Part shown: piece after piece, positions 24,262 through 30,023 of the stretch | How the letters are laid out: every line of letters begins with the position of its first letter | Numbering within the stretch: the first letter of the stretch is position 1 | Virus record (IMG/VR): IMGVR_UViG_3300031563_000005 | Location: 1 to 31,489 of that record | Direction: 5' to 3' (one strand) | Source: a virus | DNA length: 31,489 nt | The notes under the pieces: model-generated | The model's database searches: none | Seen by the model: the letters and a program-made list of their open reading frames with translations, nothing else | Told to the model about the DNA's origin: nothing | Made by a program: the position numbers and the translations under genes

Positions 24262-24324
24262 GTGTAGTGTTTTTACTACACTTTTCACTAAATCGTCACA
24301 ATTAGTGTAGTGTTTTTACTACAC
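24262..24324. repeat. Dispersed hairpin GTGTAGT-loop-ACTACAC, copies 2 and 3
   Basis: The exact 20-base sequence occurs at 24262-24281 and 24305-24324 and is the reverse complement of the hairpin at 21771-21790. The last copy contains the stop codon (24319-24321) of the minus-strand gene that ends here. Copy 2 is followed by TTTTC on the plus strand. Confidence 0.75.
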
Positions 24325-24513
24325 CTCCCCCATTACATCCGTCACCCACCCCTCAAACAAAAACACCACAGAGTCAAGTATCCCCTCATTTTCTAGCATT
24401 TCTGTTACTCTTTCGTCGACCCTCTTCTCAATCCTTTTCATACGAGTCAACGATTGCCAATGGCTACCACTAAGCCACGATTCAACATAGATTGCCGTAT
24501 ACTTCTTACCCAT
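24319..24513 (-). CDS. 64-aa protein, last gene of the small-gene cluster
   Basis: I choose the ATG at 24513 (MGKKYTAIYVESW), which follows AAGGAG at good spacing. The frame also contains an ATG six codons earlier that overlaps this RBS. The protein has a strand start 'KYTAIYVESWLSGSHWQSLTRMKRIE' and an acidic helix. I recall similar short 'SGSH.Q.LT...RIE' phage proteins, but no function is known to me. The stop lies within a dispersed hairpin that may also end the transcript. Confidence 0.65.
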   Translation of the reverse strand: MGKKYTAIYVESWLSGSHWQSLTRMKRIEKRVDERVTEMLENEGILDSVVFLFEGWVTDVMGEV

Positions 24514-24543
24514 TGTCGTTACTCCTTCCATGTTGCAGTTAGT

Positions 24544-24795
24544 CTAATCGTCACAATCCTCGCCGTCGTCACAAGCAAGCCAGTCCCGCCAATCCTCGCC
24601 GCCCTCGCCATCGTCCATACAAGAACAACGCTCGCCAATTTCCACAGGATACCCGCATTCCAAACAATCGACATAATGTACCCAGTCTCCACGTTCACGA
24701 TCCCACGTTCCGCCACGATTAGGGCAACCGAATTCATGGCACGCGATACCGTTTATAGAGACTAGTTCGCAGCATTGACAAGTAATAGCTTTCAT
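24544..24795 (-). CDS. Cys-rich acidic small protein
   Basis: This 83-aa protein has a good RBS (GGGGGAGA) and overlaps the upstream gene by four bases. It carries ten Cys residues: 'CQCCELV', 'CHEFGC', 'CLECGYP', 'CSCMDD' and a C-terminal 'LACDDGEDCDD'. This suggests one or two zinc-ribbon folds, followed by a strongly acidic tail. The tail resembles that of the 23-aa frame at 25291 ('LACDGCED'), which suggests duplication. A protein with an acidic tail and zinc ribbons may mimic DNA or bind a host protein, but this is speculation. Confidence 0.7.
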   Translation of the reverse strand: MKAITCQCCELVSINGIACHEFGCPNRGGTWDRERGDWVHYVDCLECGYPVEIGERCSCMDDGEGGEDWRDWLACDDGEDCDD

Positions 24796-25040
24796 TGTCT
24801 CCCCCCTTTCTCTTTCGGAATCATCACAAAAACATATCCACCCTTCACACTTCCTCCCACCATATCAACATTCCAGCCCATCCTATCGCATAAAGCTCGC
24901 GCCGCTTTCCGATACACCGCTTCCCCGGATAGTGCATAGGGGTAGGGAATCGTCACTCTGTTACCGTCCCCGTCGCTGGCGACAATCCGACTACCCCTTG
25001 TGTTAGTGGGGCCAAGATATTTGGTCATAATTGCTTTCAT
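24792..25040 (-). CDS. 82-aa conserved-type phage protein
   Basis: The protein begins 'MKAIMTKYLGPTNTRGSRIVASDGDGNRVTIPYP', an opening I recognise from many small uncharacterised proteins in phages and environmental sequences. A helical part 'EAVYRKAARALCDRMGW' and a final strand 'GGYVFVMIPKEKGG' follow. It overlaps genes on both sides by four bases (ATGA), so three genes are translated in a chain. No function is known to me. Confidence 0.78.
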   Translation of the reverse strand: MKAIMTKYLGPTNTRGSRIVASDGDGNRVTIPYPYALSGEAVYRKAARALCDRMGWNVDMVGGSVKGGYVFVMIPKEKGGRQ

Positions 25041-25270
25041 GCTGGCGCACCCTTTCCATACTGTCGCAAGTGAGCTAATCGCTCTGCATCGGAAACAGTC
25101 TGAACGTGGGGATTAGCCTTTCCGCAATCGCGCATAAATTCAGCCCCCTTTCGCGTTCTAAACGGCCCGATAACATAACAATATGATTCCCCATGTGTTG
25201 CACGAGTAGGCTCAGCGGAAGCACTAAAAACTTTCCGATCGGCGTTTTTGTTTATTCCTACATAGATCAC
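25037..25270 (-). CDS. 77-aa protein with GTG start
   Basis: The start is a GTG at 25270, with AAAGGA about 7 bases upstream and no better ATG. The protein reads 'MIYVGINKNADRKVFSA' then 'YCYVIGPFRTRKGAEFMRDCG' and ends in a basic, Gly-rich tail. The 'GPF.T..GA.FM' core looks like a small strand-helix motif seen in short phage proteins of unknown role. Its stop overlaps the next start. Confidence 0.7.
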   Translation of the reverse strand: MIYVGINKNADRKVFSASAEPTRATHGESYCYVIGPFRTRKGAEFMRDCGKANPHVQTVSDAERLAHLRQYGKGAPA

Positions 25271-25290
25271 TGTTTTATCCTTTCATTACC

Positions 25291-25362
25291 CTAATCCTCG
25301 CAACCGTCACAAGCAAGCCAATTGTCGCAAGTTTCCCGGTGGCTCGATCCCCTCGCCACCAT
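25291..25362 (-). CDS. Possible 23-aa Cys-containing peptide
   Basis: ATG at 25362 follows a G-rich stretch that could serve as RBS. The product ends 'CDNWLACDGCED', matching the end of the 83-aa Cys-rich protein at 24544 ('DWLACDDGEDCDD'). The underlying DNA is also similar (GGCTTGCTTGTGACG in both). It is either a truncated duplicate of that gene or a tiny real gene. Confidence 0.4.
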   Translation of the reverse strand: MVARGSSHRETCDNWLACDGCED

Positions 25363-25423
25363 TCGCCCCCGCTTCCCCCCTTGCGACAATTGGCCGATTG
25401 ATCCTGCGTCATCCTACACGCGC

Positions 25424-25630
25424 CTACGCTACCTTTACTACCCTCCCCCCTGCTACCTTGACCCTAGCGTACCATCGATGGGGCTGCGGATAGTGCGGCC
25501 CTTCTACCGTGCATTCTCCGTCAGTAGGAGGTCCACCGAAGGGGCCAGGATTCCACAAGGTTACATGGTCCCCCCGTGTTACCGCTTCTTTCAATGCCTT
25601 TTTGGTCTGGAAGTTTGTGCTGGTATACAT
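25424..25630 (-). CDS. 68-aa conserved-type phage protein
   Basis: The protein begins 'MYTSTNFQTKKALKEAVTRG' and contains 'WNPGPFGGPPTDGECTVEGPHYPQPHRWYA', a pattern I recognise from a widespread family of small uncharacterised proteins in phage genomes. The start has GAAAGGAAAAGG upstream. It is probably a compact beta protein. No function is known to me. Confidence 0.78.
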   Translation of the reverse strand: MYTSTNFQTKKALKEAVTRGDHVTLWNPGPFGGPPTDGECTVEGPHYPQPHRWYARVKVAGGRVVKVA

Positions 25631-25681
25631 GGCCCTTTTCCTTTCGTTTCTAGCAGATTACAAAAAGCGCCGCCGATTGAG

Positions 25682-26026
25682 TCAGCCTACCATCCGAAGA
25701 TCAGAACGGGGGATGACCACAAAATACTCGCTAGTATTCCACCCTTTCCCTGTCTCTTCTGCCGTCCCCCAAGGTCGCAGGATCGGCACAGTAGCAGACA
25801 CTAGCGCCAGGTCACCACGAAACGCTAGGACGGTCACGTTGCGGAGAATGGCGCGGGAGCCGTAGTGTGCCCATTTTCCATCTCGCCGCTTGATTAATTT
25901 GGTGAATCCCGTTCGCGCATCCTGTAGCATTTTTTCCGAGTTATTGAAATGGCTCTCATTTGTGTACCGAGCTGCCTTAACGCCTAGCAATGGAACGGTG
26001 AAGGGTTTACGTTTATCGGTTTTCAT
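25682..26026 (-). CDS. 114-aa protein of unknown function
   Basis: It starts at an ATG preceded by AAAGGGG. The protein is basic in its first half ('KTDKRKPF', 'TKLIKRRDGKW') and strand-rich later ('LRNVTVLAFRGDLALVSATV', 'SEYFVVIPRSD'). There is no Cys, membrane segment or named motif. It is the largest gene of the small-gene cluster and lies 4 bases after the preceding gene. Confidence 0.65.
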   Translation of the reverse strand: MKTDKRKPFTVPLLGVKAARYTNESHFNNSEKMLQDARTGFTKLIKRRDGKWAHYGSRAILRNVTVLAFRGDLALVSATVPILRPWGTAEETGKGWNTSEYFVVIPRSDLRMVG

Positions 26027-26030
26027 TGCT

Positions 26031-26228
26031 CTACCCCTTTACGTTTAAGTGATCGCCTACAATGTTTACTACGCCAAACTTTTCGCTAGCGCAGCGGCGA
26101 CAATAAACCCGATTATCGCTAGGCTCTACCTTATCAATTAATACGGTATCAAGGGGGTACATTAGGCCGCAGAAAATACACTTTACCCTCAATATGCGAT
26201 TATTGGCACCGCGCCATAGAGTTTTCAT
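26031..26228 (-). CDS. Zinc-ribbon protein, 65 aa
   Basis: Two CxxC pairs, 'VKCIFCGLMYP' near residue 16 and 'YCRRCASEKFG' near residue 43, about 26 residues apart, form a classic small zinc ribbon. The N-terminus is basic ('KTLWRGANNRILR'), consistent with nucleic-acid binding. The RBS is GGGGATA-like, and the gene follows its neighbour by 8 bases. It could be a small transcription regulator. Confidence 0.72.
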   Translation of the reverse strand: MKTLWRGANNRILRVKCIFCGLMYPLDTVLIDKVEPSDNRVYCRRCASEKFGVVNIVGDHLNVKG

Positions 26229-26236
26229 TGTATCCC

Positions 26237-26482
26237 CTACCCCTTCTTATTCTTCGACACAAGGTCAATACACTCCGCAAACTTCCCACTATCGTACACA
26301 ATTGCTCTCCGTCCACGCTGACCTTGCGGTTTATCCACCGTTCCGACAGCGGGCACGGCGAACAAGCTAATGATGGCTCGTACGGTCGTAGTATCCAGCC
26401 CGTGCGTGCTTTCCAAATTTTTCACGGTTCCGGGAATTGTCACTAGTTCGGCCGGTACGTAGTCAGTAGTCGTGTTTTCCAT
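26237..26482 (-). CDS. 81-aa protein, possible winged-helix-like
   Basis: It starts at an ATG with GAAAGGG upstream. The sequence 'VPAELVTIPGTVKNLESTHGLDTTTVRAIISLFAVPAVGTV' with 'RAIVYDSGKFAECIDLVSK' has the helix-helix-strand pattern of a small DNA-binding or transcription-regulating fold, but this is only an impression. No Cys pair or membrane segment is present. Basic C-terminus. Confidence 0.6.
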   Translation of the reverse strand: MENTTTDYVPAELVTIPGTVKNLESTHGLDTTTVRAIISLFAVPAVGTVDKPQGQRGRRAIVYDSGKFAECIDLVSKNKKG

Positions 26483-26569
26483 TGTCTTACCCTTTCGTTT
26501 TTGGTTAGGTTATTTTCTAGCGTGGTTATTGAGCCAAGCGCAATCCGTTCCACGAATTAGGCTCAGTTT

Positions 26570-26839
26570 TCACAACGTAGATATGTAGGTGCGCGCATGC
26601 CTCCCGTTCGGTCTATATGGCGCCTGCGGAGAATCATACACAACCCGCACCCTTTTCATATCTCCGCGCCTTTCTACCCAAGCTATCATGTCCCGCTGCA
26701 ATTCGGGAGCGCAAGCCCACGCTGCATAACTCGCCCCGCCTTCTACCTCGCCCCACCCTGACAGAAAAGAGTCTGTACCTATAACAAGGCAGGTTAGACT
26801 CTTTTTTTGCTCTTCGGTCCTATCGTCCTGAATAATCAT
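26570..26839 (-). CDS. 89-aa protein of unknown function
   Basis: I choose the ATG at 26839 (MIIQDDRTEEQ), which overlaps the stop of the 33-aa membrane protein (TGATG) and has AGGGG upstream, rather than longer versions of the frame that run through that gene. The protein has strands 'KSLTCLVIGTDSFLSGWG' and 'KRVRVVYDSPQAPYRPNG', with a helix 'ELQRDMIAWVERRG'. It is not a recognised family. Confidence 0.62.
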   Translation of the reverse strand: MIIQDDRTEEQKKSLTCLVIGTDSFLSGWGEVEGGASYAAWACAPELQRDMIAWVERRGDMKRVRVVYDSPQAPYRPNGRHARTYISTL

Positions 26840-26940
26840 CACAACACCCCTAATGTATAAAGGTTGATTGCTAGCGACATGATCGCAAAGACATACACCC
26901 CAGCTACTAGCGCGCGGGTTATTAGGCTTTCTTCGTCCAT
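26839..26940 (-). CDS. 33-aa single-pass membrane protein
   Basis: The frame starts at an ATG at 26940, with AGGGGAT upstream, and ends in a TGA overlapping the next ATG. The product begins MDEESLITRALVAG and continues as one hydrophobic helix ('VYVFAIMSLAINLYTLGVL'), an acidic N-terminus followed by a membrane span. Small phage membrane peptides like this often act on the host envelope, but its role is unknown. Confidence 0.6.
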   Translation of the reverse strand: MDEESLITRALVAGVYVFAIMSLAINLYTLGVL

Positions 26941-26951
26941 TGCTCATCCCC

Positions 26952-27206
26952 TCATATCCCAAACTGGCGACAAAGATTATCAATATCGTCAAACTCTACC
27001 GCGATGGGCTCCCCTCTCTCCCGTGTGCTCCCCCTCTCCTGCGACCATTGCTCTTCAGATATGGTGCGCTCTTCGTTTCCTGTGCAGATAGCGGCATATT
27101 TCAGATTCACGACAGACGACCGCGGCGCCTTTACCGTATCGTTCATCGTCCAGACTACGCAGTCACCATAAGCTGCCCCTACTGGCGCTTTTACGATTGT
27201 TTTCAT
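26952..27206 (-). CDS. 84-aa protein of unknown function
   Basis: I choose the ATG at 27206 (MKTIVKAPVGAAYG), which has GGGGGAG 8 bases upstream; a GTG three codons earlier is less well placed. The protein has a strand-rich start ('GDCVVWTMNDTVKAPRSSVVNLKYAAIC') and an acidic helical end ('VEFDDIDNLCRQFG'). Its start overlaps the stop of the preceding frame (ATGA). Confidence 0.62.
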   Translation of the reverse strand: MKTIVKAPVGAAYGDCVVWTMNDTVKAPRSSVVNLKYAAICTGNEERTISEEQWSQERGSTRERGEPIAVEFDDIDNLCRQFGI

Positions 27207-27415
27207 CCCCTCCACTCCCCCGCCGGGACGTACTCAAGATTGATCCTAGCGCCGAATGGCAGATAAACGCTCACCTCGTGGCAAACATCGGCCGCTTCAC
27301 CACCGAAAGAACAGGGAACATCCACGATAAACGAAAGGGTGACACAGGAAAACTTTTTTGCCTGATCATCATGGATTGACACGATCTCTGCACCGGCACA
27401 CTCGTGAATAGCCGT
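27203..27415 (-). CDS. Probable ~60-70-aa protein with a non-ATG start
   Basis: An open frame without any ATG runs from a TAG just before 27415 to a TGA overlapping the next gene's ATG. It reads like a real protein ('KKFSCVTLSFIVDVPCSF', 'CHEVSVYLPFGARINLEYVPAGEW'), with four Cys in all. A ribosome-binding leader AAAGGGTAGAGC, the same as the one before the gene at 25682, sits at the 5' end, where an ACG stands in place of ATG. A GTG at 27382 is the alternative. Either a rare start is used or the start codon has mutated. Confidence 0.5.
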   Translation of the reverse strand, partial: TAIHECAGAEIVSIHDDQAKKFSCVTLSFIVDVPCSFGGEAADVCHEVSVYLPFGARINLEYVPAGEWRG

Positions 27416-27429
27416 GCTCTACCCTTTCG

Positions 27430-27513
27430 TTACTTCGCCAACGTGTTGAGAAGGTGCGCCATACCCCACAAAACGGGTGAATAGATAATGGCGATCAAAA
27501 ATAGGTAGCGCAT
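27430..27513 (-). CDS. 27-aa membrane peptide
   Basis: ATG at 27513 follows GAAAGGC. The product is MRYLFLIAIIYSPVLW followed by GMAHLLNTLAK: a basic start and a hydrophobic span. It is of the same kind as the 33-aa peptide at 26839 and lies at the upstream end of the small-gene cluster. Confidence 0.5.
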   Translation of the reverse strand: MRYLFLIAIIYSPVLWGMAHLLNTLAK

Positions 27514-27593
27514 GATGTTAGCCTTTCGTGGTTTGGGTTTTTACCGTGCAATCTTTCCCAGGATATAGCAACCCGCGTGCCAGTCTCCCCCAT
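27495..27593 (-). CDS. Possible 32-aa peptide
   Basis: ATG at 27593 follows a run of G residues that could serve as RBS at rather short spacing. The frame (MGETGTRVAISWERLHG...) overlaps the start of the 27-aa membrane peptide and contains that gene's RBS. It is basic and not recognised. Confidence 0.25.
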   Translation of the reverse strand: MGETGTRVAISWERLHGKNPNHERLTSCATYF

Positions 27594-27865
27594 TCCCCCC
27601 TTTTGCCACAAACTATTGATTTTATTCAATCAATACAAACTAGACCAACTAGTCAGTGTGAGAAAAAATATTCCCAATTGAGCACCTAATAAAAACAAGA
27701 GCTTACAGATTTTTTCTACACTTATGAATTTACGCTACTCTAAGCCATTGTTTTATTTAATGAAAAATTTTTCCCACTCCGCGCCCACTTGAGAAGAAAA
27801 TTTCCCACTATATCCCTCCTGGCCGTTGTTCCCTAAAGAGAAGGAAACGCGCGCACGTAGCAAGA

Positions 27866-27874
27866 ATTATACCA
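27866..27874 (-). promoter_or_regulatory. Extended -10 promoter for the small-gene cluster
   Basis: The minus strand reads TGGTATAAT, a perfect -10 box with the TGn extension; a good -35 is not visible at 17 bases. It points into the small-gene cluster, leaving a leader of about 270-350 bases. Confidence 0.5.
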
Positions 27875-28142
27875 TATCTTTTTCCTATCCTATTTTTTCA
27901 AATTTAACATCGTGAGACTCAAATAATCTGCCACACTAGAATTAAATAAAAACAAATCCTTTAAAAAACAAAGATATAGACACATTACCAATGGTTTAGT
28001 AGAATCAAGCAATCGTTATGCCAGAAAAAGAGCCAAGCAAGAAACATGCCAGAAAAAATTTATGCAATTCGCGTACCAGATAAATACTATAGACTTTAAA
28101 GTTGATAGACTTTACAGGATTTCTGAAAAGAAAAACAGGCTC

Positions 28143-28171
28143 TTGACTCTAGCTCCCCTTTTTGCTAGATT
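28143..28171 (+). promoter_or_regulatory. Sigma-70 promoter for the right-hand operon
   Basis: TTGACT (28143-28148), a 17-base spacer and TAGATT (28166-28171). The predicted start is close to the GTAACCGG repeat at 28178, which would then be the 5' end of the transcript leading to the zinc-ribbon gene at 28302. Confidence 0.6.
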
Positions 28172-28177
28172 AGAACC

Positions 28178-28206
28178 GTAACCGGAACTTTTGTATTGGA
28201 AATTTT
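28178..28206 (+). repeat. Dispersed 29-base repeat starting GTAACCGG, copy 2
   Basis: It agrees with the copy at 23761 at 27 of 29 bases. It lies seven bases downstream of a predicted -10 box, at the expected transcript start. Confidence 0.7.
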
Positions 28207-28301
28207 TTGGCAATCGAAAATCGTTTCAATTGGGGAAATTATGACTACTACCCAGTCGTAATGGAGCGCAAATAAATACCCGGCGCTAATAAGGAGAAGT
28301 T

Positions 28302-28466
28302 ATGAGCCAAAATAAACAAACAATGTATTTTGAATATTGCCCGTCTTGCCGTGGAGATCTCGACACTGGTTGGGAGTGCAATAACTGCGGCCGTGACTGG
28401 CTCCCTTGGGCATATCCACGATGGCGTCGCATAGTGGACGCCATCAAGGCAATTTTTCAGGATTAG
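28302..28466 (+). CDS. 54-aa zinc-ribbon protein
   Basis: ATG at 28302 follows AAGGAGAAG at ideal spacing. The protein (MSQNKQTMYFEYCPSCRG) has CxxC pairs 'CPSC' and 'CNNC' 13 residues apart, then 'GRDWLPWAYPRWRR', a basic aromatic segment, and a short helix. This is a minimal zinc ribbon, probably nucleic-acid or protein binding. It is the first gene behind the plus-strand promoter at 28143. Confidence 0.78.
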   Translation: MSQNKQTMYFEYCPSCRGDLDTGWECNNCGRDWLPWAYPRWRRIVDAIKAIFQD

Positions 28467-28562
28467 GCCCCCTCGGCGGCCAGCGAGTTCTCCTCACTGA
28501 TCTTGGTGCGGTACTGTATCAATATGTTTCTTAATAATTAACCCATAACCGGAGAAATTGTC

Positions 28563-28760
28563 ATGTCCCTCTCTAATAAACACTTTGAGAGAATGGCGAA
28601 AGCTTTTAGGAATAATCGCCCCCCTGATTTGGAGGGGCTCAAGTACATTGAGGCATGGGAGTGTTGGAATGCCTTAATTAGTGAATTCTGTCTAATGGCA
28701 GAGGAAGAAAATCCTCGCTTTGACCGCATTAAGTTTGGTAAAGCTTGTGGTGAGGACTAG
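28563..28760 (+). CDS. 65-aa helical protein
   Basis: GGAGA lies upstream of the ATG. The protein is helical and mixed-charge ('MSLSNKHFERMAKAFRNNRPPDLEG', 'EAWECWNALISEFCLMAEEENPRFD') with three Cys scattered, not paired. Not recognised. The 96 bases before it hold no gene that I can see. Confidence 0.65.
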   Translation: MSLSNKHFERMAKAFRNNRPPDLEGLKYIEAWECWNALISEFCLMAEEENPRFDRIKFGKACGED

Positions 28761-28762
28761 CT

Positions 28763-28788
28763 AACAAATCGTCACAAATTGCGACTAA
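28763..28788 (+). promoter_or_regulatory. Late-promoter-like element on the plus strand (weak copy)
   Basis: AACAAATCGTCACAAATTGC, then GACTAA, closely resembles the minus-strand element at 13883-13907 but has one base fewer in the left half and GCGACTAA in place of ACGTTA. It lies 26 bases upstream of the gene at 28814. Confidence 0.4.
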
Positions 28789-28813
28789 TTCGTCTAACAT
28801 TGCGAGAAGCAAA

Positions 28814-29023
28814 ATGAAAAAGTATACAATTATTCGTCTAGTGTATGGGGGTATTCCAAATTTCTACGTTCCAAAAGTAGAACATCTTGAAACCGTAGAT
28901 ATTAATAAAACTTTGGAATATTATGATTGGGATGTTCAAATTGTTTTAGACGGGCATTGTTCTGAATCACTAGATTGGGGAAATGAAAATGAAAAAAGAA
29001 TTGCTCGAAGATTATCTAATTGA
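28814..29023 (+). CDS. 69-aa protein of unknown function
   Basis: The protein begins 'MKKYTIIRLVYGGIPNFYVPKVEHLETVDINKT' and is strand-rich and acidic, with a basic end ('EKRIARRLSN'). The RBS is AGAAG. Its last 41 bases overlap the next frame. No motif recognised. Confidence 0.65.
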   Translation: MKKYTIIRLVYGGIPNFYVPKVEHLETVDINKTLEYYDWDVQIVLDGHCSESLDWGNENEKRIARRLSN

Positions 29024-29146
29024 TCAAGTAGAAAAACTAAAATCAGAAAATACTTTTTTACTTATGAATTAATGGAAGTAAATAATGACGGTTCTTTCTA
29101 TGGTCATTCTCTAGCTAAACTTGTAAACAAAACTCTAGGGATTTAA
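28983..29146 (+). CDS. Small gene in two frames joined at a T TTT TTA slip site
   Basis: The zero frame (28983-29072) encodes 29 aa starting MKMKKELLEDYLIDQVEK. At 29054-29060 it contains T TTT TTA in the correct phase for -1 slippage, and a -1 shift continues to 29146 through 'TYELMEVNNDGSFYGHSLAKL'. The full product would be about 53 aa. The second frame also has an ATG overlapping the first stop (TAATG at 29070-29074), but without an RBS. It may be a programmed frameshift, two coupled peptides, or a gene broken by loss of one T in the run. Confidence 0.5.
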
Positions 29147-29149
29147 CCA

Positions 29150-29803
29150 ATGTCTCTTTTATCGCGCGGGAACAAAAAGCTGCCCAAAACTACGGCAATT
29201 TTTAATCTGCCTTCCGTAGAGACTTGCCCAGGATCTACGGAGTCTTGCCGAAAGCTTTGTTATGCGAAGCAAGCGGAAGCAATGTATCCCACCGTACTTC
29301 CGGCTCGTAATCGTAACTTGTTGGCTAGCAAAGAGGCATATTTTGTTTATAAAATCGCAGAAGAATTGACCCCACTTGTAAAGCGTCAAAAAATTGACAC
29401 TGTTCGCATTCATGAGTCTGGTGATTTCTATTCGCAAGCCTATGTAAACAAGTGGCTAACCATTGCCAGAATTTTTCCAACAATTCAGTTTTACGCACAT
29501 ACCCGCTCATATATGTTCGACTATTCAAAGGCTCCCAAAAACATTAGATTTATTGCAAGCCTTGATCACGATAGCCTTCCTGCCCAATATGACCTAGCCA
29601 AAACTGTAGGCCATTCCGCATTTATGGGGATTGAAGTAGCTGACAAAATTAGTCATATTGTAACTCGTGGAAATACTGTAACCTGCCCAGGCTCTTGTAA
29701 ATCGTGTAATTATTGCCACAATACTAGTGTGCACAATGTCAGCGTAGCATTTAAGATTCACGGAATTCATGCCAAGGGTCGTAGGGTAAAGAAAGGAAAT
29801 TAA
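29150..29803 (+). CDS. GP88-family protein
   Basis: This 217-aa protein has the marks I associate with the phage 'gene product 88' family: 'TTAIFNLPSVETCPGSTESCRKLCYAKQAE' early (Cys26, Cys33, Cys37), 'RIHESGDFYSQAYVNKW' in the middle (about 91-102), 'RFIASLDHD', and a Cys cluster 'VTCPGSCKSCNYCHN' (Cys179, 183, 186, 189). The conserved Cys groups suggest metal or Fe-S binding. The family is common in phages, but its biochemical role is not established to my knowledge. It sits in the plus-strand right-hand operon three bases after the small frameshifted gene. Confidence 0.82.
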   Translation: MSLLSRGNKKLPKTTAIFNLPSVETCPGSTESCRKLCYAKQAEAMYPTVLPARNRNLLASKEAYFVYKIAEELTPLVKRQKIDTVRIHESGDFYSQAYVNKWLTIARIFPTIQFYAHTRSYMFDYSKAPKNIRFIASLDHDSLPAQYDLAKTVGHSAFMGIEVADKISHIVTRGNTVTCPGSCKSCNYCHNTSVHNVSVAFKIHGIHAKGRRVKKGN

Positions 29804-29816
29804 ATAGGAGAATAAC

Positions 29817-30005
29817 ATGAAAATGAATTTTGTTCGTTTATTTGGTCTTTTTAGAGAAAAGCAACTTCTTGTTTGTTTCGATATAGACGATAAGGGGAGT
29901 AGTTGCAAATTTCTAATGGCGTATGGAAATGGTACGCAAACTTGCCTATGCCCCCATTATAGTGAATGCCCACAAATTAAAACAATTATGGGGTGGCACT
30001 GCTGA
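29817..30005 (+). CDS. 62-aa Cys-containing protein
   Basis: It has a good RBS (AGGAGAATAAC). The protein has 'LVCFDIDDKGSSCKF' and 'TCLCPHYSECPQIKTIMGWHC', six Cys and two His in total, suggesting a small metal-binding fold. It lies 13 bases after the GP88-family gene. Not recognised. Confidence 0.62.
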   Translation: MKMNFVRLFGLFREKQLLVCFDIDDKGSSCKFLMAYGNGTQTCLCPHYSECPQIKTIMGWHC

Positions 30006-30023
30006 TTCAATTGGAGACTAGAA

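Larger units (their letters stand above)
23581..24318. other. Convergent intergenic region rich in hairpins and repeats
   Basis: I see no convincing gene on either strand. The region lies between the converging sigma operon (plus) and small-gene cluster (minus). It contains a copy of the 29-base GTAACCGG repeat, a family of diverged TAACTAGCGC/TAACTGGCACG hairpin units (about 23931-24135), a GTCAATTTTTTGAC hairpin (24181-24194), a tandem array of T-loop hairpins (24203-24255), and two copies of the GTGTAGT hairpin. Several could act as bidirectional terminators. The number and conservation of structures exceed what termination needs. Confidence 0.6.
27594..28301. other. Divergent non-coding region between small-gene cluster and right-hand operon
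   Basis: I see no convincing gene in about 700 bases. Visible items are: a TTGATT-TTATTC-AATCAA hairpin (about 27616-27634), a repeated AAAATTT(TT)CCCACT segment (about 27765 and 27804), an extended -10 promoter on the minus strand, two ATGCCAGAAAAA segments (about 28019 and 28046), a sigma-70 promoter on the plus strand at 28143, and the second copy of the 29-base GTAACCGG repeat. It is AT-rich and probably regulatory. Confidence 0.55.

Noticed and set aside
25322-25804. A 160-codon open frame on the plus strand inside the small-gene cluster
   Set aside because: It lies opposite three better-supported minus-strand frames with good RBSs and recognisable protein patterns. Its product is Pro/Arg-rich with no RBS, as expected of a shadow in GC-richer DNA.
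26839-26992. Longer N-terminal version of the 89-aa gene, starting in the upstream region
   Set aside because: The extension overlaps a better membrane-peptide frame with its own RBS. The ATG at 26839 has AGGGG upstream and a TGATG overlap.
28019-28090. Short frames beginning ATGCCAGAAAAA in the right-hand non-coding region
   Set aside because: They are under 20 codons and lack an RBS; only the repeated 12-base start is notable.
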